Part shown: positions 10,862-21,926 of the stretch, in pieces | Position numbering within the stretch: the stretch's first letter is position 1 | How the letters are laid out: each line of letters begins with the position of its first letter | Assembly: GCF_030272615.1 (NCBI RefSeq) | Contig: NC_081409.1 | Coordinates: 525,584,475 to 525,648,474 of the forward strand | Source of the DNA: Cryptomeria japonica | Lineage: Eukaryota; Streptophyta; Pinopsida; Cupressales; Cupressaceae | Direction: 5' to 3' | DNA: 64,000 nt | Position numbers and translations under genes: made by a program | The notes under the pieces: generated by a model | What the model saw: only the letters and a program-made list of their open reading frames with translations | The model's database searches: none | What the model was told of the DNA's origin: nothing

Positions 10862-11526
10862 TTTCTCATTGTAATCATAGGAGTACTTACCAGTTTAGAA
10901 TCTCCCATACCAAATTTCTTCAACAATTCCCTAGCATACTTAGTTTGACAGATGAAAATACCTTTGTCAGTTTGAGTAATCTGCAAACCTAAGAAAAAAT
11001 TCATTTCCCCAATCATAGACATTTCAAATTCTTTCTCCATATTTTTAGAAAATTCTATGCACAACTTATCTTCACCTCCAAAAACAATGTCATCAACAAA
11101 TACTTTAATAATCAGTATATCATCATCAATGATCTTATAATATAAATTACTGTGAGCATTACCCTTAGTAAAACCAAGCTTCAAAAGATATTTATCCAAC
11201 ATTGCATACCAAACTCTAGGTGCTTGTTTCAATCCATATAAAGCTTTCCTTAACCTGTAAACCATGTTTGTATCATCTGATAGTGAAAAACCATCAAATT
11301 GCTCAATATAAACTTCCTCATCAAGATCCCCATTAAAAAAAACACACTTAACATCCATATGATAAACCTTGTAGTTTTTATGGGCAGCATAGGCAAGAAA
11401 TAATCTTATAGCTTCAATCCTAGCTATAGGTGCAAAAGTCTCACCATAATCAATTCCTTCCTTACGAGAATATCCTTTACAAACCAATCTAGCCTTATTC
11501 CTTACCACTTGACCATCCTCATTCAA
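10858..11526 (-). CDS. Copia reverse transcriptase domain
   Basis: A 222-residue frame with ordered copia RT motifs: [17 protein letters not shown] near the N-terminus, [27 protein letters not shown] (an altered DVKTAFLNG box), [11 protein letters not shown], and the catalytic core as FVDDIVFGG near residue 143 (normally YVDD). MNFFLGLQI follows. The FVDD form keeps both aspartates. It ends in a stop just before the RNase H frame. The true pol frame began upstream; the ATG at 11,526 is internal. Confidence 0.92.
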   Translation of the reverse strand: MNEDGQVVRNKARLVCKGYSRKEGIDYGETFAPIARIEAIRLFLAYAAHKNYKVYHMDVKCVFFNGDLDEEVYIEQFDGFSLSDDTNMVYRLRKALYGLKQAPRVWYAMLDKYLLKLGFTKGNAHSNLYYKIIDDDILIIKVFVDDIVFGGEDKLCIEFSKNMEKEFEMSMIGEMNFFLGLQITQTDKGIFICQTKYARELLKKFGMGDSKLVSTPMITMRN

Positions 11527-11879
11527 TTTATTCCTAAAAACCCATTTAGCTCCAATAAAATTCTTATTTTAGGCCGGAGAACCAAAGTCCATGTGTTATT
11601 CTTCTCAATCTGATCTAATTCTTCTTCCATAGCTTTCAACAAATAGTCATCTTTACATGCCTCAATTATTGATATCGGTTCAACTTGAGAAATTAAACAT
11701 ACCTCATTAGTTGCTAGTCTTCTTCATGTCATCACTCCATTGTTCTTATTCCCAATGATCTGATCTTCTGAATGATTCAATCTCACATACCTAGGAGTCT
11801 TCTGACTCTCTATACCTCTTCCCGTTTCTTCAGTTACCATAGAATTTTTTGGTACTGCCGAAGTAACTGGTTCAACACT
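11527..11879 (-). pseudogene. Copia pol linker between integrase and RT
   Basis: Decayed joining segment. Translation with stops shows SQKTPRYVRLNHSEDQ, then EEELDQIEKNNTW near 11,600-11,640, which is the conserved copia entry into RT. At least three stops or frame changes interrupt it, including one at the right edge (11,880). Confidence 0.75.
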
Positions 11880-12329
11880 CTATTCCGGTAAAGGTGCCAC
11901 CGGTTCAGATATAATCATTTCCATCGCCGGTTCCTTCTCATAAACTATGATTTGACCTCTATTCAGCTCATCCACCTTGACATTAGCACTCTCCACAATT
12001 CTCTGCAATCTCTTGTTATAACATCTATATGCCTTGCTTTCATTAGAATAACCAAGAAATATGCCTTCATCACATCTAAGATCAAATTTGGCAATGATAT
12101 CATCTCTCCTGATATAACATTTACTACCAAAGATTCTAAAATACTTAACTGTAGGTATAGTGCCAAACCATAATTCATAAGGTGTCTTACCAATTTCTCC
12201 TTTGATACGTACTTTGTTGAATGTATAAACTGCCGTGCTCACTGCTTCTCTCCAGTAGATATGAGGTAGACTAGTTTCCATCATCATTGTTCTAGCAACA
12301 TCCAAGATAGTTTTGTTCTTCCTTTCCAC
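11880..12329 (-). CDS. Copia integrase C-terminal part
   Basis: A 149-residue frame beginning inside the catalytic core at MERKNKTILDVARTMM, where the Glu of ERKN is the third integrase catalytic residue. TPYELWFGTIPTVKYFRIFG and KCYIRRDD follow, as usual for the copia integrase C-terminal region. The upstream stop (TAG in the TPWTP*QNG context, near 12,343) separates it from the rest of integrase. The downstream acidic/proline tail ends with a stop at 11,880. Confidence 0.88.
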   Translation of the reverse strand: MERKNKTILDVARTMMMETSLPHIYWREAVSTAVYTFNKVRIKGEIGKTPYELWFGTIPTVKYFRIFGSKCYIRRDDIIAKFDLRCDEGIFLGYSNESKAYRCYNKRLQRIVESANVKVDELNRGQIIVYEKEPAMEMIISEPVAPLPE

Positions 12330-12419
12330 AACTCCATTCTGCTAAGGTGTCCAGGGAGTAGAAAATTGTCTCCTTATACCATGCTTCTCACAAAAGTTAT
12401 TAAACTCATCGGATGTGAA

Positions 12420-13940
12420 TTATCCAACATGATCTAACCTCAAACATTTAATCTTCAATCCTGTCTCAGTTTCCACTTTATCCTTAAAGATTTTAAACTT
12501 TTCAAATGCTTCAGATTTTTCCCTTAGAAAAGTAACCCACATCATTCTAGAATAATCATCAATGATTATCATGAAATATCTATCACCTTGAAAACTTTTA
12601 ACTCTAGCAAGGCCACACAAAGGAATATGAATAAGATCAAGAACATCATTAAATTTATCTTGTATACTCCTAAAAGAGGTTCTGATCTGTTTACCCATTT
12701 GACATTCTTTACATACCAGATTATAGGGCTTCACAATCTTAGCTATATCTCTAACTGCCTTAGTTGAACTGATCTTCACAATGCAATCAAAATTCACATG
12801 ACACAACCTTTTATGCCATAGACAACTCTCATCAATTTGTGCAATCAAACATGTCTTCTCACCAGAGTTCAAATGAAATATATTACCTTTTGTATGTGTA
12901 CTGGTTGCAATCTTCAAAGCAGATCTGTTAATGATTTTGCATTTTCCATCCTTGAACTGTAATTGAAATCCTTTATCCACCAATTGTCCTACACTCAATA
13001 GATTATGCCTTAAACCTTCAACATAATAAACATTATCAGTATTGTTCTTACCATCCATTGATATAGTTCCTTTTTCTTTGATCATACATAGTTTGTCATC
13101 TCCAAATCTAACCAGACCGCCATCAAATTCTTGCAAAGATAGAAACTTCCCTTTATATCCAGTCATATGATGTGAACAACCATTGTCAATTATCCATTCA
13201 TCCTTGTCTTCAATTTTAGCAGCAAGTACCTTTTCTTTAGGTACATTCTCTTCCAATGCTGGAACATCTTCCTTGATAGCCAGGAACACCCATTCCTTCC
13301 CATTATCGAAACCACTAGTAGAGTCTTCTACCGGTTCAACATCAGAATCAGTAATGCCTTCCTCATCTACTATGTAGCATGTTTTGTCTCTCTTTTTCCT
13401 GTACTTATACTTGTTCTGATATCCATGGTTAGGCTTAAATGATCTTCTAACTCTTTCTTCAAATCTTGAATTCTTTTCAGGATATCTCGATGCAAAATGA
13501 CCAATCTTATTACATGCAAAACATTTAAAAGGTGCTTTTCCTTTATACTTACTTCCTACCGGTCCTTTAGGTACTCTTCTAGCAAATAGTGCTTCAAGTT
13601 TCTCAAACTCATCCTCTTCTCTCTTCATATCATCCAATTCCTTTGCATATAAAGCTTTCCAATCTTGCTTACCGATTGCTGATGCAAATGCATGAAAAGA
13701 AGGTTCAGTCTTCACAGCTCTAGAAGGTCCAAATTCTTCAAGCTCAAAAGAAGATAATTTCCCAACCAAGGTATCTTTGTTGACAGATGTATTAGCCATT
13801 GTTATTAAATCATTAATAATAGTAGCCTTCATCTTGTAAGCCAGTGGTAGGGCTCTCAAAACTTTAGAAACAATTTCATCTTCACTCAGAGTTCCACCAC
13901 AAAATTGAATTCCCATAACAATCTCATTTACCCTTTCCAT
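12420..13940 (-). CDS. Copia gag C-terminus, protease and integrase N-terminus
   Basis: A 506-residue frame. Residues about 1-70 are gag (MERVNEIVMGIQFCGG). A zinc knuckle follows near residue 140 as CFACNKIGHFASRYPEK, where the last Cys is Tyr. Protease follows near 250 as WIIDNGCSHHMTG; the usual DSG is DNG, so the active site is altered. Next come the GAG-pre-integrase block CLWHKRLCHVNFD and CKECQMGKQ (zinc-binding HHCC), and the integrase core, where LIHIPLCG replaces LIHIDLCG and so lacks the first catalytic Asp. It ends at a stop replacing the usual GEF after the second Asp. Confidence 0.9.
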   Translation of the reverse strand: MERVNEIVMGIQFCGGTLSEDEIVSKVLRALPLAYKMKATIINDLITMANTSVNKDTLVGKLSSFELEEFGPSRAVKTEPSFHAFASAIGKQDWKALYAKELDDMKREEDEFEKLEALFARRVPKGPVGSKYKGKAPFKCFACNKIGHFASRYPEKNSRFEERVRRSFKPNHGYQNKYKYRKKRDKTCYIVDEEGITDSDVEPVEDSTSGFDNGKEWVFLAIKEDVPALEENVPKEKVLAAKIEDKDEWIIDNGCSHHMTGYKGKFLSLQEFDGGLVRFGDDKLCMIKEKGTISMDGKNNTDNVYYVEGLRHNLLSVGQLVDKGFQLQFKDGKCKIINRSALKIATSTHTKGNIFHLNSGEKTCLIAQIDESCLWHKRLCHVNFDCIVKISSTKAVRDIAKIVKPYNLVCKECQMGKQIRTSFRSIQDKFNDVLDLIHIPLCGLARVKSFQGDRYFMIIIDDYSRMMWVTFLREKSEAFEKFKIFKDKVETETGLKIKCLRLDHVG

Positions 13941-13961
13941 GAATGCAGTAATCCTTTCATC

Positions 13962-14372
13962 TTATTCCATCTTTAGGTTTTCATATCTCACCCAATAACC
14001 ATCAAGTTTAGCAATCTTCACTGTAGGGTCACCTTCATTAAGAGTCTCCAACTTATCCCATATAGCCTTTCCAGATGATTTGTCAATCAATCCCATTATT
14101 TTCTGATAAAAAAGTGCACACAAGAGGGCTTCTCTTTCTCTACAATCATTCTCAAGCTCCTTATCCAAGTTTGTCAGAGGAGGATTGTTAGATGCCGGAT
14201 TATGAGGTATAACACCATTCTGTGTGATCTCCCAAATCTCCTTGCCAAGATATCTCAGATGAGTCTCCACCCAAATCTTCCATACTGTGTAATTTGTTCC
14301 ATCAAGCCTAGGAATATCTCTCCGAAAGATAGCTCCAGATGAACTGGATGAACTTGAACTGTTAGTCGCCAT
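13962..14372 (-). CDS. Copia gag N-terminus
   Basis: A 136-residue frame starting MATNSSSSSSSSGAIFRRD about 58 bp inside the 5' LTR. It contains IPRLDGTNYTVWKIWVETHL, the copia gag capsid entry (DUF4219/UBN2-type), and KAIWDKLETLNEGD. It ends at a TAA just upstream of the next gag segment in the same reading frame; the stop is one C-to-T change from Gln. The start is supported by position directly after the primer site and by the Ser-rich N-terminus. Confidence 0.88.
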   Translation of the reverse strand: MATNSSSSSSSSGAIFRRDIPRLDGTNYTVWKIWVETHLRYLGKEIWEITQNGVIPHNPASNNPPLTNLDKELENDCREREALLCALFYQKIMGLIDKSSGKAIWDKLETLNEGDPTVKIAKLDGYWVRYENLKME

Positions 14373-14410
14373 AGGATCTTCCTCAAGTGGTTAAGCTTTC
14401 TTCAGAGAGG

Positions 14411-14428
14411 ACCAAGGCTCTGATACCA
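14411..14428 (-). other. Copia primer binding site (tRNA-Met type)
   Basis: Minus-strand TGGTATCAGAGCCTTGGT starts two bases inside the 5' LTR. TGGTATCAGAGC is the standard plant copia site complementary to initiator tRNA-Met, and fixes the element orientation. Confidence 0.92.
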
Positions 14429-14430
14429 AT

Positions 14431-15645
14431 TGTTAGACAATTCAAATAACCAGAAGACAACTAAGAGGGGGGGGGGGTGAATTAGTTGTCACAGATTACC
14501 AGAACATTTAGCAATTAAAACTTAATACCGGAATGCTTAAACCAAATACCAGAATAACAGTTAAGCCAATTAAGCATAAACAATAATCAGAGAATAAATA
14601 CCGTCCACATAACACCAAGATTTATATGTGGAAAACTCGGTAAAGGGAAAAACCACGGTGGGAAGCCTACCCATAGTCAGATAATACTTCTGCAGTAAGT
14701 ATGTGAATTGCAATTGAGGGGCCTGCACTTGTAGGAAGGCCAACAATCTAGAGCACAATGCTCATCACAAAAGGAGTCTCACTGACTACATAGAAATACA
14801 AACTACAATCCAGAAGAAAGAATGAACTGCACAGATAAAATCTACTATGCTTGAGTACAGTTCCGGTTAAGCTCAATATCGGAGGACTAAATCCTCTTAC
14901 ATAAACCCAATTCGATCTCCAATGATCGAACAAATCCTCTGCCTGAATCATATTATATTTTCACACATTACACATCCATATCTTATTCCTATATCCTAAT
15001 GATCTACAATGAGATCTTACATCATATATATACAAACCCTAAACCATAAACAATTAGGTTGACCACCAGACAATAAACCAATTACATAATTACCAAACAT
15101 GTTGGCCTTAGACCAAACAAATAATATCCAACACATAAGACATCCCAGAAACACATTGAGAGGTCCAATCCACACGTTACATTAAGCCGGTCCATAGCCT
15201 AGATCAACTGGGACCCAATATAGGTCCACACGCTAAAGAAACGATCTCCATCCACCAAGTCTCGAACATGATCACCAACAACATCCTGAATCTCCACCAG
15301 AAAGTGCACCAACACCACTTATGCATATCATCAAAGATCTTCAACAAAAGCTTTGCTAGTGAAACCTTCACTGGAACCACAAGCCAAGCTTCCAAGCAAA
15401 CATGATAGCATTCGATCACCAGACCAAAACCAACTGACTGAATATGAACATGAGTATCATGAATAAGCCAATTCCATAACCAAATCATACCAGAGCATAC
15501 TAGATCATGCTGGATCCAAACCAACTAGAAACTACTCAACCTACCAGGACCAGAAGGGTGCCGGTAAAGCATCCAAACAACTAGTGTTCACATCAATGAC
15601 AAAACATCAATGCAACACATAATCAATTCCTTCAAATGGCCAACA
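14431..15645 (-). repeat. Copia 5' LTR
   Basis: A 1,215-bp partner of 8,507-9,725 with TGTTAGAC...GGCCAACA ends. It shares the same order of words over its whole length with scattered single-base changes. It lies next to the primer binding site, so it is the 5' LTR on the minus strand. Confidence 0.92.
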
Positions 15646-16560
15646 TACTCTTCTCACAGATACTACTGAACTCCTATACCAATTGCGATGGGTTGACGCC
15701 AGTAACATGTGAGGGGTCGAGGTCACAAGAGAGGAAGAGGTAGAGCCATAGACATGGGTAGAGGCAAAGCTAGGGGTTAGGGAGGTGAGGATGGTAGAGA
15801 TGACAATGATGATGGAGATGGAGGGAATGAAGGAGATGGAGAAGATGCCCCTTTTATTGGTCCACAATCGTTAGTAGGAGATGACTTGATGGATGTTGAG
15901 GAGGAGACCTTAAAGAGGAGAAACTTAGATGAGTATAGTGCCAATAATTCTAGCACAAATGGGTCTAGCTCAGATGATTTTGATTTTGATGAGTCATCTT
16001 CTGATGAGAGTGAAAGGGGTGAGGATTTGCCTATGCATGATGTAGCAGTGGGCAAGGACATAGAGGCGATTCCAAATATTGGTGTGTTGAGGGCACATGT
16101 ACGTACTTAGCGAGATCATATTGTTGAGTTACATGCACAAATTACTGCCTTGGAGGTTGAGCAAGTGTCTGACCGGGTGACATGGATAATCGAGTAGGAT
16201 GACTAGATAGCAGAGCAAGATTCACCATTTCTAGGGCATAAAAGGCATATGCAAAATATCAGAGATTTATTCCTTTAGTATAGGATACTAGCTCATGCGA
16301 CATGATTTCTTGAGTATTTGAGGCTGAGAAGGAGGTTGGGAATTGCAGAGATCTTTATGAGTTTGTAGTGTCAACATGGTAGAGGGCACCTTGTTACATA
16401 GTTGCTTGATTGTAGAGTCGATCCCATTCGAGGACCACAACTAGTAGTGGGGGAGTAATGGGACCACTATAGAGACCACCTAGGCTACCACCTATAGGGT
16501 AGGGTGAGACAAGTACCTCAGTAAGCAAATAGGTTAGGTCTGCCAATTAAGAGGATCAAG
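15646..16560 (+). pseudogene. PMD copy 1, C-terminal part
   Basis: Continues the PMD reading frame interrupted at 8,506 (TDTTELLYQLRWVDASNM, just after the Copia flank). It then shifts frame into an Arg/Gly-rich RGRGHKRGRGRA segment, a long acidic Asp/Glu/Ser tract (15,780-16,030), and a helical segment near 16,100-16,170 (HIVELHAQITALEVEQ) that could be a coiled coil. PMD copy 2 has the same order (Gly/Arg/acidic tract, then Gln/Glu-rich helix), so this tail is a family feature. In-frame stops throughout. The 3' limit is approximate. Confidence 0.6.
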
Positions 16561-18655
16561 GGAGTATTGATTGGTTTTTGTACCTCATAAACACTTTATA
16601 TTTATTTTGATTGAGCTTGTGAGCTCTCCTTTGTTACAAACATTACAACTTTGTACTTTGGGACATTTTTGAGTTTATATATATGATATGTATTTTTGGC
16701 AGCAACTAAATGTTATGTTTTATGGTTCTATATGCATATTATTTTCTCAATGATGCTTATATGATGTTTTATGATTTTGATGCATAATTACGATGATGAT
16801 TCTATATAAGGTGTGAATAATCATATGGATGCATGTTTTGCTTCATATGGATGCTTATAATGTGATGGATATATGATGGTTTTATGCTTCTCATGTATGC
16901 ACTATGATGGTTTACTTTATGATGTAAAAATGTTTATGTATAGAAATCTAATGCATATGTGTTATATCATGATTCTAATATGTTTGTGGATTCATACTGA
17001 CATGATATATATTTTTGTATTTTATTTAGATGCATATATATATAATGATTATCCGAAAAAGTGCAATGTAATGATATGCTATGATATGCTATGACTTAAC
17101 ATATTTATGAATGGAGGATGCAACTATATTTTTGCATGCTAGATTACTAAACCAGAATGACTGCATGAACTAACAAAAGAAATTTTAGCTAAAAGAATGA
17201 ATCAATTAGAAGTGAAGAATAGTTAAGAATTGATTGGTATCGAATCTTGATTGATCCAAAGTAAATGATAGATTAGTCTTTAACTTTGAATGTGCTTTCA
17301 TCAGTGTGTGATGATATAATTATCGAGCCTTATTATATGGCAAATGAAGGTATGAGCACCAAGGTATGAAGAAGCAAGGTGTTGATGCTTTCCCATTGTA
17401 GACAAGGAATATTTTCATCCATCCTAGAAATTATGTGTTAAAAGGTTGAGGTATGTGTGACAAGCATATTGGTCTATGACCATAGGTTTGCATAGGATCT
17501 TTGCCGAATAAACGTACCAACACAAACACCTAAAACACGTTTTCTCCAAAACTTCATGGAACATCCCACAAACAACAAACAAAAAAAACTAAATCATGAA
17601 CCATCATCACTGTTTTAATCACTTGTGGATATCCTTGAGTAGCATAGGAACACGATTAAAGATAAATCAATAAAAGATAAGACTCACTTGACCAAACGAG
17701 TCAACAACCATATTGATCTTTTGTCATTGTTGATTGCTTATGTTATGAATATGATGTTTGGTTTCAAAGATGAAATACCCCATGTAAGACTAATCTATTT
17801 GTTTTTCAGTGTACCCTTCCTTGTGTAAGAGAAATTGATAAATGTTTGATAGGGATTGTTGCTATTTGATTAGACATGTGGTTGGTTTGATTGCAGACTT
17901 GGTTGATAGATTGTCTATTGTTACATTATTTGTTAAGCTCAGTGTTTTGGCTTTGTGTCTTCTTAAACATTTGTCATTGCAAGGGGATAGATTATTGTGG
18001 ATTGTGATTGATGGGTTGTTTTTGGGGATTTTGATTGTTTTTCAGGTTGTTAGTATCTTCTCTTTAGGACCTTTTTTTAATTTTTAAGAATTTTTTTTAG
18101 GATATTTTTCAAATTTTAAATATTTTTTCAAGACATTTTTCAAATTTTAAGAATAATGTCTATAGTTTGTGGATTTGATTGTGTAATTTTTTTTAACCAT
18201 CTAATCCAGAAACTGTATACATTATTTGAATTGATTGTGGAAATCTAATAGCTCTATTTTTAAGAATTTTTAAGGACATTTTTAAATTTTTATGGATTTT
18301 TTTCAGAACAATTTTTAATTTTTATAGATTTTTTTAGACAATTTTTTATTTATAAGGATTTTTTCAAGATATAATTTTATTTTTATTTTTTTACAAATTA
18401 TGATGTAGGATTTTGGCCCCCGTCGAGCCTAGGACCATTCATTATGGGAATAGGGAGATGGATCGACTTTTTCTGGTGATGGAGTAAAGCTTACTAAAAA
18501 CTGACTAATTTCAAACCATGAAAGGTATATGAACAAGTTTTATTATGGAAGACAAAAAGATGATGATGGATGTTTTTAGATGGAAGGATAGGTATTTATT
18601 TATTATGGTTGATTAGATAGTAATGTTAAATGGAAGAGCTGTAACCTCCTACACA
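16561..18655. other. Gypsy-1 spacer between PMD gene and integrase
   Basis: No gene. It starts with an ATGATG/TATGATG-rich stretch (about 16,680-17,100), matched in position and composition by Gypsy-2 30,540-30,840. A T-rich, poorly ordered tract at 18,060-18,400 is built from words such as aagaattttt, aggacattttt and ttttcaaatttt. The resemblance to Gypsy-2 in position indicates this is a standard part of the element. Confidence 0.55.
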
Positions 18656-18659
18656 TGGT

Positions 18660-19850
18660 ACCTATTTGCCAGGTTTTCACCATGGTACTTACCCAAGGCA
18701 CCATTGAAGTGGTTTTCACCATAGGACAAATTATTTTTCTTTAATTTTTTTTTGATGTCAAGTGACGCATGTTTACTAGGTTTTTCATCGAGGTGTTTTT
18801 TTTTTTGATTTTTCATTCTTTTTTGTATTTTTGAACAAATTCTTTGAGAGTTTTGTATAGAATTTGAAGAGATGCACGTTGTTGATGGGATTTGACAATG
18901 GTTCACCTTCTAGAGTTGACAATTGATAAGAACCATTTACATATATTATTGTAATGACATACGAGCCCAACCAATTTGGTTCAAATTTGCCTAGTTTTCT
19001 CGTTTTATTAAATTTATCTGGTTTTCCTTGAGAACCAAGTCTGCTATCTCAAAGAAACAAACTTTCACCCTCTTATTGCTGTTATTGAAAAGGCGGTTAT
19101 GATATGCTTGAAAGTGGCTCAATGCATTTTGGTGCTACTCATCTAGCAGCTCTAGCTCATGCAATCTAGCTATTTGATACTTTTCATCTAAAACTAGGTT
19201 CTACAATGATATTATCAGTGACGGTAACTCGATCTCTATCAAGAGTATGGATTTTGATTCATAGACGAGGGAAAATGAGGTAGCTCTAGTGGGGGTACAA
19301 ATGGTGGTTTTATAGGCCCATAGGACAAGATTTAGCTGATGATGTCCATCTTGACCAACATCATTGATAATTTTCTTGAGCATTTTGAGGATTTTTTTGT
19401 TTGATGCCTTGGCCTTACCATTTCTCTAGGGATAGTAAGGTGTGGTAAAATGGTGCTAAATGTGAAACTTGTCACAGAGCTTGTGAACATCTTGATTCTC
19501 AAAGGGGTGATTGCTATCTATGGAAATAGATAATGTAACTCTATACCAACATATGAGGTAGTTGAGTATGAACTTAGTGATTTGTTTACCAATGACGTAA
19601 GGGGGATGGCTTCTATCCACTTCATGAAATACTTAGTGGTAGTGAGGATAAACTTATGTCCATTTGAGGAGGTTGGGTTGGTTTTCCCAACGAGATCGAG
19701 TTCCCATTGAGAGAATGGCCATGGAGACTTTATGGGTTGCAATTCTTGAGCTGGTGCATGTATCCAATCCCCATGTATCTGGCATTGGTGACATTTTTGG
19801 ACAAATTTATAGGCATTTTTTTCCATTGTTGGCCAATTAATTTCCAATTC
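18660..19850 (-). pseudogene. Gypsy-1 integrase (decayed)
   Basis: Best frame 19,847-19,518: KCHQCQIHG (zinc-binding pair) and FSQWELDLVGK, which keeps the first catalytic Asp. Further on, the second-Asp region reads SNHPFENQ where Gypsy-2 has TDNG, and the Glu region reads NGKAKASNKK where Gypsy-2 has NGQVEASNK, so the third catalytic residue is Lys. 19,383-19,201 holds NLVLWAYKTTICTPTRATSFSLVYESK. The C-terminal domain near 18,960-18,785 reads GSYQLSTLEGEPLSNP, ending at NNVHL. Stops and frame changes separate these pieces. Confidence 0.85.
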
Positions 19851-20299
19851 GCATGAGCTTCTTTGCTACATATGGACCACTAGAATGGGTGCCATAGATA
19901 CCCTTATGTACTTCTTGCAAAGCCATTTGTGCTTCCTTTGAGTCGATACATCTAAGGAGAGTCCCATCTAAATTTTTATGATATTGTGTATCAACGATGA
20001 TAACATATTTGGCATCTTGTTAGATAAGGTTTTTTTGTTGGTTTCTAGACAAGTTAGGGGAAAGGTACTAGTTGTGGAGAAAAGCATTTTTTTTTGTACT
20101 AGGGGGAATTGGGACCAATGATCTCACACACAAACTTAGACAAGGGAATGCCACAGGTGGGGATCATTAACTATTCTACCAAGAACTCGTAGTGTGTTAC
20201 GTTATTAGGCATATCAAGTAGAGAACCTATTATAGCCATTACATCTGTTGTTTTGTTCTGAATCCTTGGAATTTGTTCAAACACAAAGTGGTAAAAATA

Positions 20300-20614
20300 C
20301 TATTTGAAGTCTTCTACCAAACTCCTGTAGGGCATGAGTTTCTCATCCTTTGTGAGATAATAATTATTAAATTTTCTAACCACAAGTTGGGAGTCAACAT
20401 ATACATGTATATCTTTTATTTTCCATTGAATGACTATTTGAAGTCCAATAATGAGAGCTTCATATTCGAGAATATTATTTGCACATGCAAAGTTTAGTCT
20501 GTATGATTTTAGAATGGAATCTCTTTGTGGTTTAATGAACAAGATGCCCTCTCCTGCTCCATGCTGGGTGTATAATCCATCAAAGTAAAACTTCCATTGT
20601 GTGGAAGTGGTCAT
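20300..20614 (-). CDS. Gypsy-1 second RNase H (aRNH) domain
   Basis: A 104-residue open frame with YFDGLYTQHGAGEGILF (first Asp), NNILEYEALIIGLQ (Glu) and HVYVDSQLVV (Asp). This is the additional plant/archaeal-type RNase H that Tat-clade Ty3/gypsy elements carry between the native RNase H and integrase. The three visible acidic residues are kept although the rest of pol is damaged. It is homologous to Gypsy-2 33,723-33,109. The ATG is internal to the original pol. Confidence 0.88.
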   Translation of the reverse strand: MTTSTQWKFYFDGLYTQHGAGEGILFIKPQRDSILKSYRLNFACANNILEYEALIIGLQIVIQWKIKDIHVYVDSQLVVRKFNNYYLTKDEKLMPYRSLVEDFK

Positions 20615-20699
20615 TGTTAAAATTGATTCATCTAGGAAATTTGATAAAATAAGATGATTTGTGAGGATCGGGTCATTTGCAAGTTGGTCTACTATGATT

Positions 20700-21360
20700 T
20701 TTCCATTGATGGATTTCTATCAACATATTAAATGGTGAATTTTCTGAGAATCATCACCATTTAGCTAGTCTCCTTGTAAGAGTGGCTTTGTTTAGGATAT
20801 ATTTGAGTGAGTCAATCTTTTCTATTAACTGTGTCTTATTATTAAGCATATAGTGTTAGTTTTTGAGACACAAAGGCAAATACTAGGCATGCACACTCTA
20901 TGGGAGTAGAGTTCAACTCATACCCTACAAGCATCCTACTAATATATTAAATTGCTCATTATTTTCCCTCTTCATCATGTTGAGCCAACATAGCTCCCAA
21001 GGATGATGTTGTGGCTGAGATGTACAATAGAAGAGGCTTTCCTTGAATAGGTGGCATTAGTACTGGTGGTGAGAGTAAATAATCTTTAAGCATCTAGATT
21101 ACTTGATAACACTAATTTGTCCTTTTGAAAGGAACTCCCTTGTGGAGTATGTGTTGAAATGGATGGCACTTGTTTACCGGCTAAGCAATAAACCTTCAAA
21201 TGGACTAAATTTTTCCTAGTAGGCTACATAGTTGGCTGATATTTGTTGGCGAAGGCATATCAATGATTACTTGAACCTTAGGAGGATCTACCTGAATCCC
21301 TCGGTGAGAAACAATGATTCCTAGGAGTTTTCTAGAAGTAAATCCAAAGAAAACACTTTT
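20700..21360 (-). pseudogene. Gypsy-1 native RNase H region (decayed)
   Basis: Translation with stops matches Gypsy-2 33,751-34,340 in order: an RT-thumb segment near 21,290-21,350, then RNase H words equivalent to Gypsy-2 ALLAQE and IYYISRTLNGYELNY (near 20,890-21,000). No open frame remains. In this clade the native RNase H usually lacks the full acidic set. Confidence 0.65.
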
Positions 21361-21773
21361 TGGGATTTAATTTGACTTTATATTGCTCCAATGGACATGT
21401 GAATGCGGTCTTGTGTTGGTCTTTGGGTGTCATCTTTATCTAATTATAACCTAATAATCTATCCATGAGTGATAACATCTTGTATCTACTTGTAAGGTCC
21501 ACGATCATATATATTTTTGGCAAGGGGAAGTGATCTTCATGACATGCTTTGTTGAGATCTTCAAAGTCTGTGCAAATCTGAATGCCCTTATTTGGCTTTC
21601 TAACTAGCACCAAGTTAGATATCCATTCAACATAGTTGATCATTCTGATGAAACCAACATCTAGCAACTTCTTCAACTTTACTTTTAGTAGTAAGACAAT
21701 TTGTGGGTGCATCTTAATTTTTGCTTGTATGGTTTGTCCCCAAGATTAAGAGGTAAATGATGAAGAATGCTAT
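21361..21773 (-). pseudogene. Gypsy-1 RT, catalytic box deleted
   Basis: The frame 21,712-21,440 carries KKLLDVGFIR, INYVEWISNLVLVRKP and QICTDFEDLNKACHEDHFPLP, ending MLSLMDRLLGYN: RT fingers and palm. Directly downstream KTAFTCP runs into LEQYKVKLNPKK, whereas Gypsy-2 has roughly 90 further codons there, including the YVDD box. So an internal deletion removed the catalytic aspartates. At the right end HHLPLNLGDKP stops at 21,773 where the 22-kb insertion begins. Confidence 0.8.
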
Positions 21774-21926
21774 CCTTGTTTTTGTTTTGTGTGAAAACAA
21801 GGTAACCCCCTACAAATTTTTCTTAAATTCATCTTCATTTCTCTAAGTTGTGAGTTTTGAAGCATTTTTGTTGCTTCACTCGTCATTTGAATGCTTTGTG
21901 TTGAATCTTGAAAATCTCGCCTTTTT

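Larger units (their letters stand above)
8507..15645 (-). mobile_element. Full-length Ty1/copia retrotransposon (Sirevirus-like)
   Basis: A 7.1-kb element with LTRs at 8,507-9,725 and 14,431-15,645 (both TGTTAGAC...CCAACA), a tRNA-Met primer site, a polypurine tract, and gag-protease-integrase-RT-RNase H in copia order on the minus strand. The flanks tactt (8,502-8,506) and tactc (15,646-15,650) are the 5-bp target duplication with one change. The PMD reading frame continues across the two flanks, which confirms the ends. Several purine tracts upstream of the 3' LTR suggest the Sirevirus group; this lineage call is inference. Scattered stops and altered catalytic residues mean it is no longer autonomous. 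Confidence 0.92.

Noticed and set aside
10404-10948. Plus-strand open frames inside Copia pol
   Set aside because: Shadows of the minus-strand RNase H and RT frames.
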